DNA of 64,000 nucleotides, from contig JAQFWX010000146.1 in assembly GCA_027605045.1 (NCBI GenBank), positions 1 to 64,000 of the forward strand. Reading direction: 5' to 3'. Source of the stretch: Phallus indusiatus. Lineage: Eukaryota; Basidiomycota; Agaricomycetes; Phallales; Phallaceae. Below the pieces are notes generated by a model that saw only the letters and a program-made list of their open reading frames with translations, ran no database searches and was not told the origin of the DNA. Below are positions 9,662 to 22,255 of the stretch, in pieces; position 1 is the first letter of the stretch; every line of letters begins with the position of its first letter. The position numbers and the translations under genes are program-made.

Positions 9662-12600
9662 ATGGTGGCGGGTTCAAAGCGTCGCAAACCCATTGCCAAG
9701 GGCCTTGCGCCTGGGGAGCGCCTCAAGCGCGATAAGCTCAATGGACAGGAAGGGGAATACTCTCAATGGGGCTGGATCAACCACATAAAGGATCCATCTT
9801 CGATTACCACGGAACATATATTGACATCATATGGTTTCCTTGATAAATTACGAAAACCTATATGCAAGAACAAGTGGGCAAAGTCGAAAGATGCTAGCAA
9901 GTCTGTTGACAAACCGACTACTGAAGGATCAGCTAAAGACTTGCCTGCTGCGGACAAACCCAGGAACGAAGAGGACATCATTATTATTGCTAGTGATGAT
10001 GAAGACCTAGCGACCTGTGATAAGAAAAAGTGCAAAGACAATACTCACTGTCTTAACTATCTAGGACAGGCCAACCTCGAGAATGAACGTCCGTCTTCCC
10101 CTTTCTCAGTTTTTATCGTCCTTGAATGAAGCTTTTAACAGAGGCATCTCTGAAACTATACTTAGAGGCTTCTAATTTGGAAGACAATCCTTTGGAAGAA
10201 ATTAGGGATCCTGATCTGCCAGTTGGTTTGAAGGTAAACGTGCTTGTCGTTCTCTTATCATCCCTTATCGTTCAACTACAAGCCTAGAACCTGGGGGCTA
10301 CATGTTACGCAAATGCTTTCATTCAGGTCGGAGTTTTGATGCAGCTCACTATGTACCTGCCTCTGAGACTTCAATTTCCACAGGTTTGGTTTCAAGATCT
10401 CGCCTTTCGCAACGGTGTCTATCGGTGTATACCCAACCAAGAACAGGGGGACCTTGAGGTTGGTTCGCGAGACTATACCTATATCTTTACTAATGATGAT
10501 CAAAGAACTCGCCTATTTTTCAACTACAAGTGACATTTGCAGCTTTACAAGAGGGGGCTCAAAACGTCTTCAATCCAATCAAACTGGTAGAGAGCTTGAA
10601 GTTGAGAACGTTCGAACAGCAGGATGCGCAAGAGTAGTTTGATCAGCATATTTGTATGGGGCTATTTCACTCATCGATTTTCTAGATTTTCCAAGCTTTT
10701 TATGAATCATCTGGCTACAGAGTTCGAGAAACAGGCTGTGGCGTCCTTGAAAACACTCATATCGGATCAAGTTCGTTTTGTATCACGTACAAATGTTTTT
10801 TGGCTTATTTTCAATAGTTCGAAGGACAACAGTCCTATGGCACAATGTGCAAGAGATGCAAACAAAAATCGGAGCGTGACTCGAATTTCCTCGAGCTCGA
10901 AGTCAGCTTGGAGGTAACTGGCTTTCTCTCGTCCAGTTTCCTCTCTTACCAATTACTTCCCAAGTCCAATGGAAACAAGCTGGAAGACCGCATTGAAGCG
11001 CTATTGCAATCGGAAGAATTGACTGGTGACAACAAGTTGGTGAAAATTATGCAACTGAACCCCAACTGAATATGTATGTTTGTTTGTAGGTATTATTGTA
11101 CAAAGTGTGATGGTTTACAAGATGCTGTTCGTTATACAAAGCTGCGTCGATTGCCACCCGTAGGCTTCTACCTTTTTCTCCGTCCATTGGTTGTTTCCGA
11201 TGTGTTAACTAGGTGCTTCATTTCTCCGTCCTACGCTTCGTCTTCGATGTCTCGACTTTAGAACGCAAGAAGTCTAAATATGCCATTGTTTTCCCTCGAT
11301 TACTGAGCATGTCACCCTTTCTGGATGCTCAGAGATCAGAGCCAGCCCTAGTTCCTTCTAAACGAGAAGCTCCTGATACGTTGTCAAAAGATGTCGCTTT
11401 ATATGAATTACGTGGGGTTTTGCTTCATAAGGGAGCATCAGCCTATCATGGTCATTACGAAGCACAGGTTTATGACGGAGAGTAAGCATGCGAATTTAAC
11501 GTCTTGGATTGCTACCAACCGTGGGATTACAGGAAGAAGCAATTTTACCAGTTTAACGACGAAGTAGTGACGGCAATATCGTCTTTACAAATTCATAAGC
11601 CTACAGCCGATGAAAAACTACCAAAGTAGGCATGTCAGCATGAGACTCTTGAATATTTTTGATCACCAGTGTTCAGTGCTCGCCGAACATATTCACGGAA
11701 GAAACGACGCATAGACGACAGTGACGTCGAAGTAGAAAGGTAGACATACATATCTATCATTTCTATATTACTTATAGGCTATACAGTTCTTCCGTCAATG
11801 GTCCAACTGACTACACGTCTTCGAAGGACGCCTACATGCTCATTTATGCCCGCCGCGATAAGGGACCAGCCTCTACCGAGCCCGATCCTAAACCACAGGC
11901 ACCGGCTCTTGATAAAGTGGCGGAGCTGAATCGCAAGTATGAAGAAGCATGTAATACATACCTAAAGAAGTGAGTTTGATTCTGGTGACGTGTGCGGGAG
12001 AGGTGTTAACGGCATTTCGTTTTAGGAAAAAAGAGCTTGTCAGTAAATTCAACTTGATGAGAATGCAGAAGCAGGAAATATATTGTAAATGGAACATTGA
12101 GGATTTGAAAGAGGTATTAACGGTGATTGTCATTGGTTGTATCGCTGAGTTAAGGTTTCAGGACTCGGCGGTTGTCAGTCGGAAAGCGCTTGAAGCTTGG
12201 CTTTCTCATGGTCTTAAAAAGGCCGAGACAAAGGAAGATTCAGAAAGGGAGTCATCACAAAATCAAGCGGTAAAAGGCCAAGATGAAGAGACGAAGACTA
12301 CTACAAATGAAGACGAAAATAGCTCGGTGTCTTCCATTGACGATTTGGATCTTCTTAGTGAAAGACCAGCTAAACCTTCCAACATTAATGCCACCGCCCA
12401 AGCTACCAGAGATTCCGTTTTAGACAACATTTCTATTCAGTGTCCACATGGAGCTCTGGATCCCTCGAAGGCGCACGAAATGAAGCGGATTCGACTGGTA
12501 GATTTTTTGTTCGTGCATATCGATCAGGTCTGATTCTTGATGCAGTGCGCCTTCCAAGATATCACAAAGCTGGGCTTTACGTTTCAACCTCAGTTCACCA

Positions 12601-14509
12601 TTAAGGATGTCTGTCATCCATGCGTCCTACAAGCCTTTGATGGTACATATCTTCATCTCAATATCAATATCATATGACATTATTGACTCTTTTCATTAGA
12701 AAAACGATATACTATAGATCATGTTGAGCACATCAACTTTTTCGAAGAGCTCAATGAGTCTGGAAATGACTCTCAAGGTTCATGGATCTCCAAAAGCTGG
12801 CTCCGTGGTAAGGTTTCTTTTTTCTTCATATCGTTTTATCTCACTTTTGTACGAGATTGGAAACAAACGAAACCAAAAATGCATATCCCTGGCAAAAAAG
12901 ATCCTCATCCCGAAAGCTCTGATTACGTAGAACATGTTAAGTGTCCCCATGGTCAGTTATCGCAATCCTCAGCTTTACGGAGTTGGATCAACGAGGATGT
13001 GAGTCCGATTCTCTTTGCCTTTTCACATGACCGGTTCTTAACCACGTTTGCATTCCATGTGAAGGCGTGTACCTTTCTCAACAGCTTGTTCTCTGAATGG
13101 AAGCCGGTCATGACTTCGTTTGACGAGATGCCTGACTGCCCCCATTGCGAAGTTACGGCGGCAATATCAAAGGAGAATAGACAAGAAATGAAACAGCGTG
13201 TTGACAAAGAGAAGGTTTGACTTTCAAACCAATGTTCGCTCTTGACATGACACTAACGTGTCCGATCTTAGGACATCTTCAAAGTACTTCTTGCATCGAC
13301 ATTATTAGCAGCGCAGCCTGAGCCTATCCATGAAGTACGCCAGGCATTGATTGGTGCGGATTTTTTCCGCAGATGGCGAGCATGGATTAGTCGACCCTAC
13401 GACAAATCCCGACCGGAAACCATTGATAACTCATGGCTATTGTGTCAACACAACAAATTGTTAGTAGACCCATCTATGAGCCAAGACCTTGGAACATCCG
13501 TTCTTTTGATATCTTTGGGAGATTGGGAGAATTTCATGAAACTGTGAGATTGACCGTTCGTATTAATTACACGTTTGGTCTAATCTCTCTTTACAGATAC
13601 GGAGGAGGACCTTCTCTAACCTGGGTTACTCACAAAGAACCATATTCAGATCCAACTATAACGACATTGGACACTGGCTATATAGATTACGAAGTCTGTC
13701 AAGAATGCCGCCATAAAAGGTAAAGTAGAATTCTTTTTAACCTTCACGCGTGTGTTCATTTAAAGCGTATCTATCCGCATTAGGCTTGTTGACTTCGACT
13801 CGGCTGTTTTATCTATCCGTCTTTGTCTGGAAGGCGCGGAAAAGGAAAAAGGCTCCAAATTAGTCAACGGCAATATTCACAAGGAACCTATACTATCGAA
13901 GGATAGAAATCCTTCCGAGAAACGACCTCAACCATTGCGTGTCTCGCACAGACTCCGCGATTCTAATCGCAGAATCAGGATCAAGGAAATAGTTGTACGT
14001 AAAACGATGACGGTCAAAGAGATGAAGATGGAGGTAAAGCAATAATGTATTCTTGTTTGTTTCACAACTAATCTTTGATCTCGTTTTAGATTCAGGACGC
14101 GTTCAACATTTCGACCATTTGCCAGCGGTTGTTTATGCGCGGTAATGAACTAACAGACAATTCTGAAACTGTTAGCTCGCTGGGCATTTTAGCGAATGAA
14201 ACACTGGATTTGAAAGAAGACAAAGAAGTCATTAATTTGGATTCCGACGTTGACGTGGATTCACAGGGTCCGCCCACGAAGAAGCGACGAGATGAAGGTC
14301 GTGCTTTCGGTGGAACTGTGTTGAGTGGAGACGTTAAACCGACGGCAAAACCAGATGTTGATGGGGTTGATGATGAGCGTGCCAACCCCTCCTCTCCAGA
14401 GGCGACGATTCAGACGACAGCACTAAACGAGAAGCATTGTCCGATGTGTACTTTTATAAATCCTTTAGATGTCCCTTGTTGTGTAATGTGTGAATCACGA
14501 TTAATTTAA
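9662..14509 (+). CDS. UBP48/USP48-like: USP48-type ubiquitin carboxyl-terminal hydrolase with DUSP, Ubl and zinc finger
   Basis: Deubiquitinase of the USP/UCH C19 class. The 23-exon model (9662-10088, 10142-10233, 10288-10326, 10384-10458, 10506-10633, 10686-10770, 10818-10913, 10965-11035, 11090-11159, 11213-11481, 11533-11625, 11677-11739, 11778-11969, 12026-12113, 12162-12497, 12546-12642, 12700-12807, 12856-12998, 13065-13214, 13272-13543, 13597-13719, 13784-14033, 14090-14509) is open for 1228 residues. Catalytic Cys lies in LKNLGATCYANAFIQ, His in ASAYHGHYEAQV, and the third residue in SSKDAYMLIYAR. A CxxC pair typical of the USP fingers is present (CKRCK, CTKC). DUSP-like blocks follow (SWLRDWKQTKPKMHIPGKK, WISRPYDKSRPETIDNSWL), then a ubiquitin-like segment (MTVKEMKMEIQDAF). 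The protein ends in a C4 NZF-like finger, CPMCTFINPLDVPCCVMC. An in-frame ATG at 9536 could add 42 residues. Confidence 0.93.
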
Positions 14510-15156
14510 TCTTGCTTGACTGTCTTCCTTACGAGTGAAAAAGATCGGGACGGAAAACAAATAAGTATAAAATGTAATGTGTGCGAGAGGTGGAAAAGAG
14601 AAACTTCTAGCTTTCTTTCTACGATTGGATGGTGGTTCTTTATACAATGTTTAGATCATTAAGATAAATGCCATTTTGTACCATGATGCCCAAAAATGGA
14701 GTGGGAAGCGGAAAGAAGTGAAAGGGGGGAGGTGTAGGGATGCGTGAAGTCCGGTGAAAAGGGGGAGAAACGAAAATAAGGGGAACAGAACAATGAACTA
14801 TCTAAATATAATGGAATATGGTAATGGGAGTTGAAAAAATACAAAACGACAAGAGGACGTTACGATAAAAAAGCAGCAAGCAAACACTGACATTGACGCC
14901 TGATAACCATACTGAACCAAAGCGAGTGAACCAACGACCGACGGACGACCTACAACTAACGACCAACAACCAACGCAAAAAAACGCAAAGAGAAACAGAA
15001 TGAGAGAGAGAGAGAAAGGTTATCATGAGAGTCCATAAGGGAAGGAAAGGAAGAAATGTTGAGCATAAAAAGACAATTTCACAAGAGGAAAGAAATGGTG
15101 AGGGGTGAATAGTGAGATGAAAGTATGTACAAGTTCGTTCCCGACTAAGGATTGTT
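14510..15156. other. spacer between convergent USP48 and regulator genes
   Basis: About 650 bases, purine-rich on the + strand over 14690-15130 (many GA tracts such as gagagagagag near 15001), which is pyrimidine-rich on the transcribed strand of the minus gene. Probably the two 3' UTRs. No gene supported. Confidence 0.5.
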
Positions 15157-18100
15157 TCAAGAGGATGTGATATCGTTCATGGCATAGTCAACTTGAAAGG
15201 CCGACATGTCAACATCTTGGAAAGATGAGGCGAGTGAATTGGGAGGCATCGGCACGACACCAACATTGACATTGACGCCGACGCCATGTCCGTGTGGGAC
15301 TAGGGAATACGGTGATGGTACGACGGGGGCAGCAGTAGTGGCAAGCAGGGGCGGTACAGAGACAGGAACGGCTATAGGCTGAGTATTCTGTTGAATAATA
15401 GTCTCAGCTGTAAGCATGACATCAATAGGGGATGCCGTCGTATCCGTCATCTCTACCGCCTCAGCAACAGCTGTTTTGGTCGTCGTCGATACCTCTTCCA
15501 TCGTCACAACAGGTGTATTGAGACTTTGCAGATCGCTCAGCTCCGAAACGCTCATATTACTCATAACGCTGTTAGTCGTCGTCATTTGAAAGATTGTGGC
15601 AGCCGCAGAGCGATGATGATCGGCAGCTACCTTCTGCGCAGCACAAATGACAACATCTGCACCTGCACGAGCGAGCGACGCTGCTTCTGCTATTTGCGAT
15701 TGATGCATCTCTTTCGCCTCCGCTAACGTTTCGACGAATTCGTCGCCACCGCCACCGCTACCGCCGTGTTCTGGGCCGGAAGAAGGTGAGTGTTGCCCAG
15801 ACGCAATTGTCATGACTTGGTTCAATGCGTACGCTGTGGATGTGAGGACCTGTTCTTGCCTTGTTAGCGAATGTTGAATTTGTACTTGTTCGGCGTGGGT
15901 GGAAGCTTGGACCGTGTACGCTTCTAGTGAGACGGCTTTGATAGCTCTAGAATAAAACCATTGCATCAGCAATTCATAGTGTGAATCTTGTTGTGCAGCT
16001 TACTCTGTAACCACAGTCAAGGCATCCTGAAGCGTTGCGGGAGCTGATGTAGTTGGAGCGACAGGTCTACATGTACCATGAGATGAATCCTTAAGCAAAG
16101 CCAAACAATAATCTTGAACAGCGGAACATTACTGACCTGGTAGACCGCAATGGGGTCGATGTATCGGTGACACGTATTTCGTTGGCAATAGAGGGTCTTC
16201 GAGGTCCTTGCGCCGACACCGGCATGCCAGATGACGAATGGAATGACACGGAACTTTCTCGAGTCAGTGGTGCAACCGATAAGAAGTACGTCTGGGATAG
16301 AATCGTCTCCTTTCCTTCCTATAAGAAGGAAAAAACACTTAGTAGGTATACCGCATCCAAAAAGAAGTTGGAGAATGAAGGGGATCGATAAATGTACTAC
16401 AAACCTTGGCTTCAATGATAAACTCAACGCTCTGCGCATCGGGACCCGGGGTGCCAGATAAAGTATCTCCATTCTCATTCCAGCTTAACCAAGAAGGTAA
16501 ACTAGGGCTAGTAAAGCACGTTGTTTGCTGGTGATGGGCATGATGGCTATTATTGTGATGGAGATTACTTCTGGACGCCTGCGGGTCCCAGACACGCGGG
16601 CGAAACTGCCATTGCATCCCAATGTAAGCTATGTTAGGGAAAGTTCCTGCTATTTTCCGTTTAAAAGGGCGGAAGACCCATTGACCACCTGCTGCTGCTC
16701 CCACCTCTCCACCAGAGCCCGTGGTGTTGGAGGAGGTAGTGGTGGTGACGGCGTTATCAGCTGGTGTGCGTTTTCGGGCGTCAATGTTCCAGATATGATT
16801 GCCTTTTGATTTGGCTTTTTTACCGTCTTCATTGAAGCGGGATATATAGGGGTTCGTCCAGAGGTAGTGTCGGACCTGTGTGGATGGAACGAAAAAAGGA
16901 CGTTGGATGGTGTAGAACAGATGGACAGATAAATAATGTATACTAGAAGAGTAAAGGGAGAAACGGACCTTTTTCATGGGAATGAATTCATCTGTTAATC
17001 CTTGCTTCGCGAGCTTTAGGGAAAAGGGCGTCAATGAACGTTCAGTGACTAAGAAGAAAAGAAAAAGGCGGAAGGAAACCATTTCTCTCTCCCCCTTCCG
17101 ACTTGCAGTACTCACTTCTTCCAAAAACCCGTTCGTAAAAGCTTGTATTCGAAATTTGAAAGGCCGAAAATCACGCGACTCATCCAAGCGCTGCATCTTC
17201 TTTGCCATAAGAGGTTGATGTATTGGTTCGCCTTTGTTGTCTTTCGCGTCCACTAAAAAAAGGAGTAACCGGCGAATTGAGCATAAAATTTTACAAATGC
17301 AAAAAACAAAACCTACAATCAGAACAAACCATATCCATAAATTCGAAAAATATGCGGTCGACCTCCGCCTTTAGTTCGGGAGAAAGATCATTGTTTTGAT
17401 GAGCTGCCGAAAAAGAGTCTGTTGCACGACCACTGACAGTATTGCCACTTTCGGTATTATGACCAGAACCTGAACAACCGCCATGCGGTCGACTGGGGGA
17501 GTCTTCCCTTTCAGAGTCTGGCGTCGACGAGTTTGTAGAAATTGAAGGAGGCGGCGGGAGAACGTCAATACCTGAAGAAATTGTGCCTGAGCCTGCAACA
17601 ACACTACCAACGCCGATGCCGACGCCAGTTAAATCGACCTCAGTCACGGATGTTGCGGCCGCAGGAGTTGATGCGTTTGTATTTGTAGAAGTAGCCGTGT
17701 CCGAGTTCCCAGCGGACGAAAGTAAGTCAAACGAAGAGAAGCTGAGTGCACCGGAGTGAGATGCACTCCGGGTTGGACGGGTGAGTGGGGGCACCGCATG
17801 CGATAGAGGAAGTGTAGAGAGGCTTGTATTTGGATGAAGGAGGTGGAAGCGTGTGTGGTGATTTGCTGGGCTAGTACTTGTGGTAGTTGTGGTAGTTGTG
17901 GCGGCTGTAGGTGGTGTGGTTGTCGACGCTGTCATGGATGCAACCGGTATTGGGGATTGGAGTACACTTGAGTCAGCACCCGCTTCCGAAGGCTCATCGT
18001 TCATCGTTGACGGTGTTGACATAAAAGAAGAGTGTACATTAGGGATCTGACTTGTTGAAAGCGAATGCGGGTGTCCGAGCGATAATGGTATTTGATGGTG

Positions 18101-19620
18101 CTGCTGCTGTTGCATAAGATTCAACTGATGTGCCATTGCCGCATTTGAAACCGATGTGCTGTTGCTATTGCCGGCATTGCTGCTACTACTTGCACATAGA
18201 TTTAGATTAGAGGATAGCGATTCTAAATTTGGATGTGATGAAATTCGAGTAAGCGGTGCTAGACCGTGAGGGCGAGAATGTTGGTGTGCATGCATATGTG
18301 AGTGCGGATGAAACCCAGAGGCTGATGGATAACTATTGGAATGAACAAATTGAGGAGGAATCGCGGGTTGGACAGGTAGTAACGGAGGAGCTGAGGGCGG
18401 TACGGGAATTGGAGTGGCTACGGAAGCAGAACCGGAAGACGGCGAAGATGAAGGCGCTCCACCCACAAACGAAGCAGCGGTAGCAGTAGCAACACTAGCG
18501 GTAGTAGTAGGAACAGTGCTAGCAGTCAACGACGACACTAATAACGATTCCTCTTTCGGCTCCCGTTTCAGAGATTTTACCACCCGGTCATTTTGTGGCG
18601 ATGCGCAACGTTTACGTGGTCCATCTTCTAGTGCTGAGGTACTACCGGCCGTTGTCGTCAAAGGTAGAGAAGGCATTAATTGAGGCACTGTTCCGGTTAA
18701 ACTGGATTTGCGTGAATGCGATGAAGATGCTTTTTTGACTCCTGTTGGGGATACACGCTGGGACGGGGGTTGAAAATGATACGGATGGTGGTGATGTGTG
18801 CTATGTGAGTGCGGGTGTGAGTGCGACGGAAGAGAATGGGAGTTGGGATAAGAGTTAGAATGAGGATCGTTCATAAAAGACGTTATGGGTTTGAGTCCTG
18901 GAGGAGAGAGCTTTGAAGAGACAGGTGTTGATACGAAGGATATAACAAGATCTACTACAGCTTTTAGCTCAGCTAGACGTTGTTTCCCGTCTTGACTGCG
19001 AGATTGGGCGAAAGCGTCACGAGCATCTTGGGTAGTTCGTAAGACCCTATTGTTAGATAATAATAATATATAGTGAGATTTGAAAATGAAATTTTTAAAA
19101 AGTCTTTGAAATGCGTGATTTAACGGACTTACTTCTCCAATAGATTGTCCACAACGACGGTTTTTGGAACTTGCGCTTCTCCGCCGGTTGTCAACAAGGA
19201 AACACCGTTGCTATGACTCTGAGCACTCTGCGTATGATTTTGCGTGAAATGGCCGGAGGAAGCGGTAGCAACAGTGCTTGCTGGGGTGGATGAACTCGAG
19301 AAGGAGAAAAGAGTCTGCTTGGGAGGAGCACCTGCAGTCGCGGATGGTGTGAAATCATTCGTAGAATATGGCAAAAGATGATCCGAATTAGAAGCCGTTG
19401 AAGATGTGGAGGCTGTGGTCGTGGCGGTGGTGGACGAAGACTGCCTTGAGAAATGGGGAGGATTGAACATGTATGGCGTGGCTGCGGCCGTCGAATCAAG
19501 AACGTCCACGGACATATGGTTAAGGACGCTATTTAAGTTGGCAGGCAATGCAAGGTCAATGTCATGATGGTTAATCGACGCTGTTGTTGACAAATTATCG
19601 ACATGTATAGAAGATGACAT
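15157..19620 (-). CDS. large Ser/Thr/His-rich putative nuclear regulator with conserved core
   Basis: Eight exons (19620-19133, 19046-17317, 17252-17116, 17013-16969, 16875-16405, 16318-16137, 16066-16004, 15946-15157) give an open frame of 1301 residues. I cannot name the family. Residues about 165-740 are low-complexity (Ser, Thr, His, Pro, Asn runs, e.g. HSHPHSHSTHHHHPYHF), as in fungal transcriptional regulators. A conserved-looking core of about 200 residues follows: FKFRIQAFTNGFLEE, MKKVRHYLWTNPYISRFN, SKGNHIWNIDARK, WVFRPFKRKIAGTFPNIAYIG. Next comes PSLPSWLSWNENGDTLSG, which resembles the strand pattern of cadherin/putative-Ig domains of Axl2/dystroglycan type. The C-terminal third is Ala/Thr/Val-rich with a likely helix (EAYTVQASTHAEQVQIQHSL). 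No DNA-binding motif or signal peptide was recognised, so 'regulator' is inference from composition. Confidence 0.8.
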
Positions 19621-19885
19621 TATCGCTGACGCTGAAGGGGACGTTGGCGACGAGGAGCATGGGCCACCCGACAGCGACTCGGACTAACTGGTTTCTTGAG
19701 CTTTTTTAGTTGGAAACCAGGAAAATAACAATTCTTTTGAAAGCAAAATCGTAAGGGAGGAGTTGTTGAAGGGAGTCGTATTATTACTTTAAGTAAGTAG
19801 TAGAAGTGTACAAGAAACGGGCGGACTCAGCTTATTTTCGAAGACCGCGCGCCCGGAGATGGTCTTACCGCGAGATTCTTGAAAG

Positions 19886-19929
19886 AATATAATATATATA
19901 TATATATAAGTATTATAATAATAATATTT
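19886..19929. repeat. AT-rich microsatellite
   Basis: A run of TA dinucleotides followed by ATA/ATT trinucleotide-like units in the upstream region of the minus-strand regulator gene. Confidence 0.8.
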
Positions 19930-20280
19930 CTTGATTATTACAATTATTTTGTTTTATTTTATTCAAACAGTCGTCTGCTACTGCTGCCTTTATTGTCAAT
20001 CAGAAAACACGGAGGATTCGCATGATGATTGCATGATAAGTTTATCATGATCTCTGCGCTGCAGGCCCATATTGTAATAATAACTGATGCATCTTGAAAG
20101 CCAGAGCTGGAAATGAAAACAATGATGGATATGCTTCTTCAGGTCTAGAACATTTGACGAACAACAAGGAGGAAAGTGCATTATATTACGCACAGTTCAG
20201 GACGGGTACTAGCCCTGTGCAATGTCGAGGAAGCCAATGTGAACCGTTAAGTGAGCTGCACATGCCACGCTGATTTATGA

Positions 20281-20330
20281 CATATATATATCTCACATAT
20301 ATACATACATATATTATACAATAGTATACA
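20281..20330. repeat. AT/ACAT-type simple repeat
   Basis: Interrupted ATAT and ACAT units (atatatat, catatatatacatacatata) inside the gene-free stretch. Confidence 0.65.
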
Positions 20331-22208
20331 GTGCGGTATACAATACTAATATTACGATTACAATGTTACAAATTCTGAACTCCTTTACTTTTGAGGTACA
20401 TCGAATAATATATACAATGCTGTGTAGTCTTAGGAGGCCAACAACACCGAAATCGTCGCCGGGCTTTCCTGTGCGTTGTACATACTTAGCTGCTTTCAAC
20501 CCTGGAGTACTGAAGGTCAGGGCGGCAAGGACACAAATGTGGTCTGACCCAATTCATTACGCTACGCATCCCACAACACCACACAGTACATACTAACAAA
20601 TATTTGTTAAGCCCATACCTTCATACTTCATATCACCATATTCTCAGTCCTATACTTCCTTTCTTCCGTCTTTGCCCAGGAGTCATAAGTACTTAAGTAT
20701 TCACCGGGCTCGATAGCGTTTGAAGTAGGCATATTTGATCGGACATGTAGGCAGGCAGGCCTAGGTACGTGTTCGTGTAGTATCATCTACAAATATTGCG
20801 CATGCAGAATAACTTCCAAATGGCTAGCGAAAACGGAACAATGGAACCCATTGGGGATTACAGATTTCTCACGCAAGGCCAAATCGTTGAGAGTTGTCGG
20901 CCCACCAGTTTCCCACACGAGCTCGAGTTTGAGCATTCGGAGACAACCGTCATTCACATTGAACAGCTATTAAACTCGGTTTTGACGTCGGAAATTCGCA
21001 TCACTGATAGCCTGTGCGCGTCGTACTGCAGCCCGTACGACTGGCATGTGTGTACGTACTTGAGCAGCTCATCTTCTGACGGCGATTCGCAGCAAACTAA
21101 AAAAAGAACAAACTTGTAACTAACTGGCCAACCCATGCCTATACATTCATAACATGAACCAGGGACTAGAACACGACGCCGTTATCACCCCAACGCCTGT
21201 AACAATCACCGTCTCAACCGACATGTGCTCATCTCGAGCCAAGACGTATACGGACTAACCAATACTCAGTCAGCCTAACCCAGCTAGGACTTTACCCCCG
21301 CATTCCGTTTCGGACGTCGCTGCTGACCTGCGCGTGAACAAGTCATCATGGCATCATGGCATCACCAAAAGGAAGACATTGAAAAACATCGATGACAACA
21401 TTAGAATTCAAAAGAACCCATCGACCTAATTGAGTTCCTTTCCAATACTTTTCAATTATCCCTATTTGGTTATTTTTTCTCTATTGGTTTCTCGGTTAAT
21501 CAGGAAACCACTATGTATTATTAGATTTCGCTGGAACCTTTAATTTTGGTACTACGTGTCCAGAAGAAGGGTTAGATCAAGGTCGGATGCTCGTTCACCC
21601 ATCTCTTCGGTCTATTTTCTCTTTTCAGTATAGCCGTGAAATACTACCAAAATATACTAGGGCCCAATCTCTTACAAACACACAACGCAAAACAAAGCTT
21701 CCTAGTCTGAACAAGTTCTAACCGACCCCTTTCGAAGATGAATTTTCTCTGCGTGCGACGATACGTATAATCAACAAAAATACATATGTACGTACACCTT
21801 CTGTGATCAGCTTCGTTTATGGCTGAGATACCATCGCATACCTCCAGAACACGCTTGATGACAATGACAGCCTCGTGTTTCTCTCGTGGACGACATACAA
21901 CATACCGTCTCATACAATCTACCATTGCCTCACCGTAATTACATACATGACTATTCTTCGCTACCTCGAAATGAAATCACTCATCGCGATGTTGAAAAAA
22001 TAAAGTGATTATCCGCCAGCCACATACCTAAAACGTATAGGTCTAGAAGTCGCCAAATTTCAAATTAGGTCCTTCATCTTCTCGCTAGTAAGTAACCTTC
22101 TTCGTTATTTTCGCTACGCGGACTGAAACTTACATCATTGTCACCGTCATACGCAGCTCAAATAACAAATGTTAAAAAACGCATCCCTCTATAAGTTACC
22201 CGACATGG

Positions 22209-22255
22209 GTGCGGGTCAAGGGGAAGTGTAAGCCACGGTTCCCCGCACTTCCCTT
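22209..22255. repeat. overlapping inverted repeats
   Basis: GTGCGGG (22209-22215) is complementary to CCCGCAC (22242-22248), and AAGGGGAAGTG (22218-22228) is nearly complementary to CACTTCCCTT (22246-22255). The two possible hairpins share CAC and so exclude each other. Function unknown. Confidence 0.5.

Noticed and set aside
18256..18683. open frames on the + strand inside the large minus-strand regulator gene
   Set aside because: They are shadows of the low-complexity coding exon, which is open on the other strand with consistent splicing.
20796..21119. 107-codon open frame on the + strand
   Set aside because: Amino-acid composition is not protein-like, no family motif, and no neighbouring exons; likely chance in a gene-free stretch.
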